From NCBI GenBank assembly GCA_030609765.1, contig JAUWTE010000215.1, positions 1 through 5,997 of the forward strand: 5,997 nucleotides of DNA, given 5' to 3'. Below the pieces are notes generated by a model. That model worked only from the letters and a program-made list of their open reading frames with translations, was not told the origin of the DNA and did no database searches. The translations under genes were made by a program, and so were the position numbers. The DNA is from Acidobacteriota bacterium (GTDB taxonomy: Bacteria; Acidobacteriota; UBA890). Of the stretch, positions 5,516 through 5,997 are shown in pieces. Position 1 is the first letter of the stretch. Every line of letters starts with the position of its first letter.

Positions 5516-5997
5516 ATGAGCCTACTCAGCTCACTGCGAGCCCGGTGGGAAGCTGTTGATTGGATCGTAGCAACCTACACCGTCTGGGTCGGGGCGATCA
5601 TTCTGTGGCGCGCGGCGTACATACCGGGCTGGCCGCGGCTGATTCTCATCCACCTGGGACTCCTGGGTTTTCTTCTCGCCCTGCCGCCGCGCGGCTCAGC
5701 GTGGGAAACGCGCTCGCTGCCCAACCGGCTGCTGGTCGAGATCCGCGACCTCCTCAAGTTCCTTCGCTACGCCTACCCGCTACCCATGCAGCTCATCTTC
5801 TTCGAGGAAGTTCGGCTGACGGTGAACGCGATCTTCCCGGAGACGCCCTACTGGTTCGAGCCGCACCTGTACGCAGCCGATATCGCCGTATTCGGTGACC
5901 TGCCGGCACGCCTACTCATCCCCTGGGTCAGCATGCCGGTGACGGAGGTCTTGCACTTCTTCTATTTTTCCTACTACTTCATCCTCATCGGCGGCAT
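5516..5997 (+). CDS. PAP2_3 / Aur1-like integral membrane protein, N-terminal part
   Basis: The first 160 residues of a membrane protein that runs off the right edge. Hydrophobic segments lie at about 14-32, 41-57 and 143-160. The stretch YAADIAVFGDLPARLLIPWVS (119-139), followed by TEVLHFFYFSYYFILIGG (143-160), resembles the region before the catalytic motifs in the PAP2_3/inositolphosphotransferase Aur1-like branch of the PAP2 superfamily. Those proteins remove phosphate from, or transfer phospho-head groups between, lipids at the membrane. The catalytic histidines would lie beyond the window, so activity cannot be judged. The ATG at 5516 is the only usual start codon after the in-frame stop at 5456, and AAGGA (5501-5505) lies ten bases before it. 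It is divergent from the DUF481 gene. Family assignment is by pattern recognition and moderately sure; substrate unknown. Confidence 0.68.
   Translation, partial: MSLLSSLRARWEAVDWIVATYTVWVGAIILWRAAYIPGWPRLILIHLGLLGFLLALPPRGSAWETRSLPNRLLVEIRDLLKFLRYAYPLPMQLIFFEEVRLTVNAIFPETPYWFEPHLYAADIAVFGDLPARLLIPWVSMPVTEVLHFFYFSYYFILIGG

Noticed and set aside
5560..5898. A 112-codon plus-strand frame inside the PAP2-like gene.
   Set aside because: It starts internally in a different frame; the frame from 5516 gives hydrophobic segments and a recognisable family pattern, while this one gives a proline/arginine-rich sequence.

Overview
The window is a moderately GC-rich bacterial segment with six protein-coding genes, two of them cut by the window edges. 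A signal-peptide-bearing DUF481 beta-barrel protein ending in phenylalanine points to a Gram-negative (diderm) host. A 2-oxoacid:ferredoxin oxidoreductase alpha chain with a fused N-terminal gamma domain, a long plant/trypanosome-type phosphofructokinase and a catabolic-looking arcB-arcC pair suggest a chemoheterotroph with some anaerobic or fermentative capacity. Deltaproteobacterial/myxobacterial or acidobacterial lineages are plausible, but the sequence alone does not fix the phylum. No tRNA, rRNA, CRISPR array, transposase or phage gene was seen.

Layout: five genes lie on the minus strand and read right to left. They are the DUF481 outer-membrane protein (4274-5338), 6-phosphofructokinase (2851-4188), ornithine carbamoyltransferase arcB (1614-2615), carbamate kinase arcC (707-1612), and korA (1-536, C-terminal part off the left edge). 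One gene is on the plus strand, an Aur1/PAP2_3-like membrane protein starting at 5516 and running off the right edge. It is divergent from the DUF481 gene across a 177-base spacer.

Function: arcB and arcC are separated by one base and almost certainly form a translationally coupled unit. Together they can turn citrulline and phosphate into ornithine and carbamoyl phosphate, and then make ATP from the latter. No arginine deiminase (arcA) or arginine/ornithine antiporter (arcD) is present beside them, so the citrulline or carbamoyl phosphate source is not visible here. Phosphofructokinase (glycolysis) upstream and KorA (2-oxoacid oxidation with ferredoxin reduction) downstream make this a small central-energy-metabolism neighbourhood, though the 235- and 170-base gaps suggest separate transcription units. 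The DUF481 protein and the PAP2-like protein are envelope proteins and probably unrelated to it.

Non-coding DNA: the best regulatory candidate is the pfk-arcB gap. It holds a good -10 hexamer (TACAAT on the minus strand), a perfect 14-base hairpin next to the arcB ribosome binding site, a second copy of half of that hairpin exactly 100 bases upstream, and a separate 32-base inverted repeat after pfk. I found no convincing previously undescribed system; most of the window is recognisable housekeeping metabolism.
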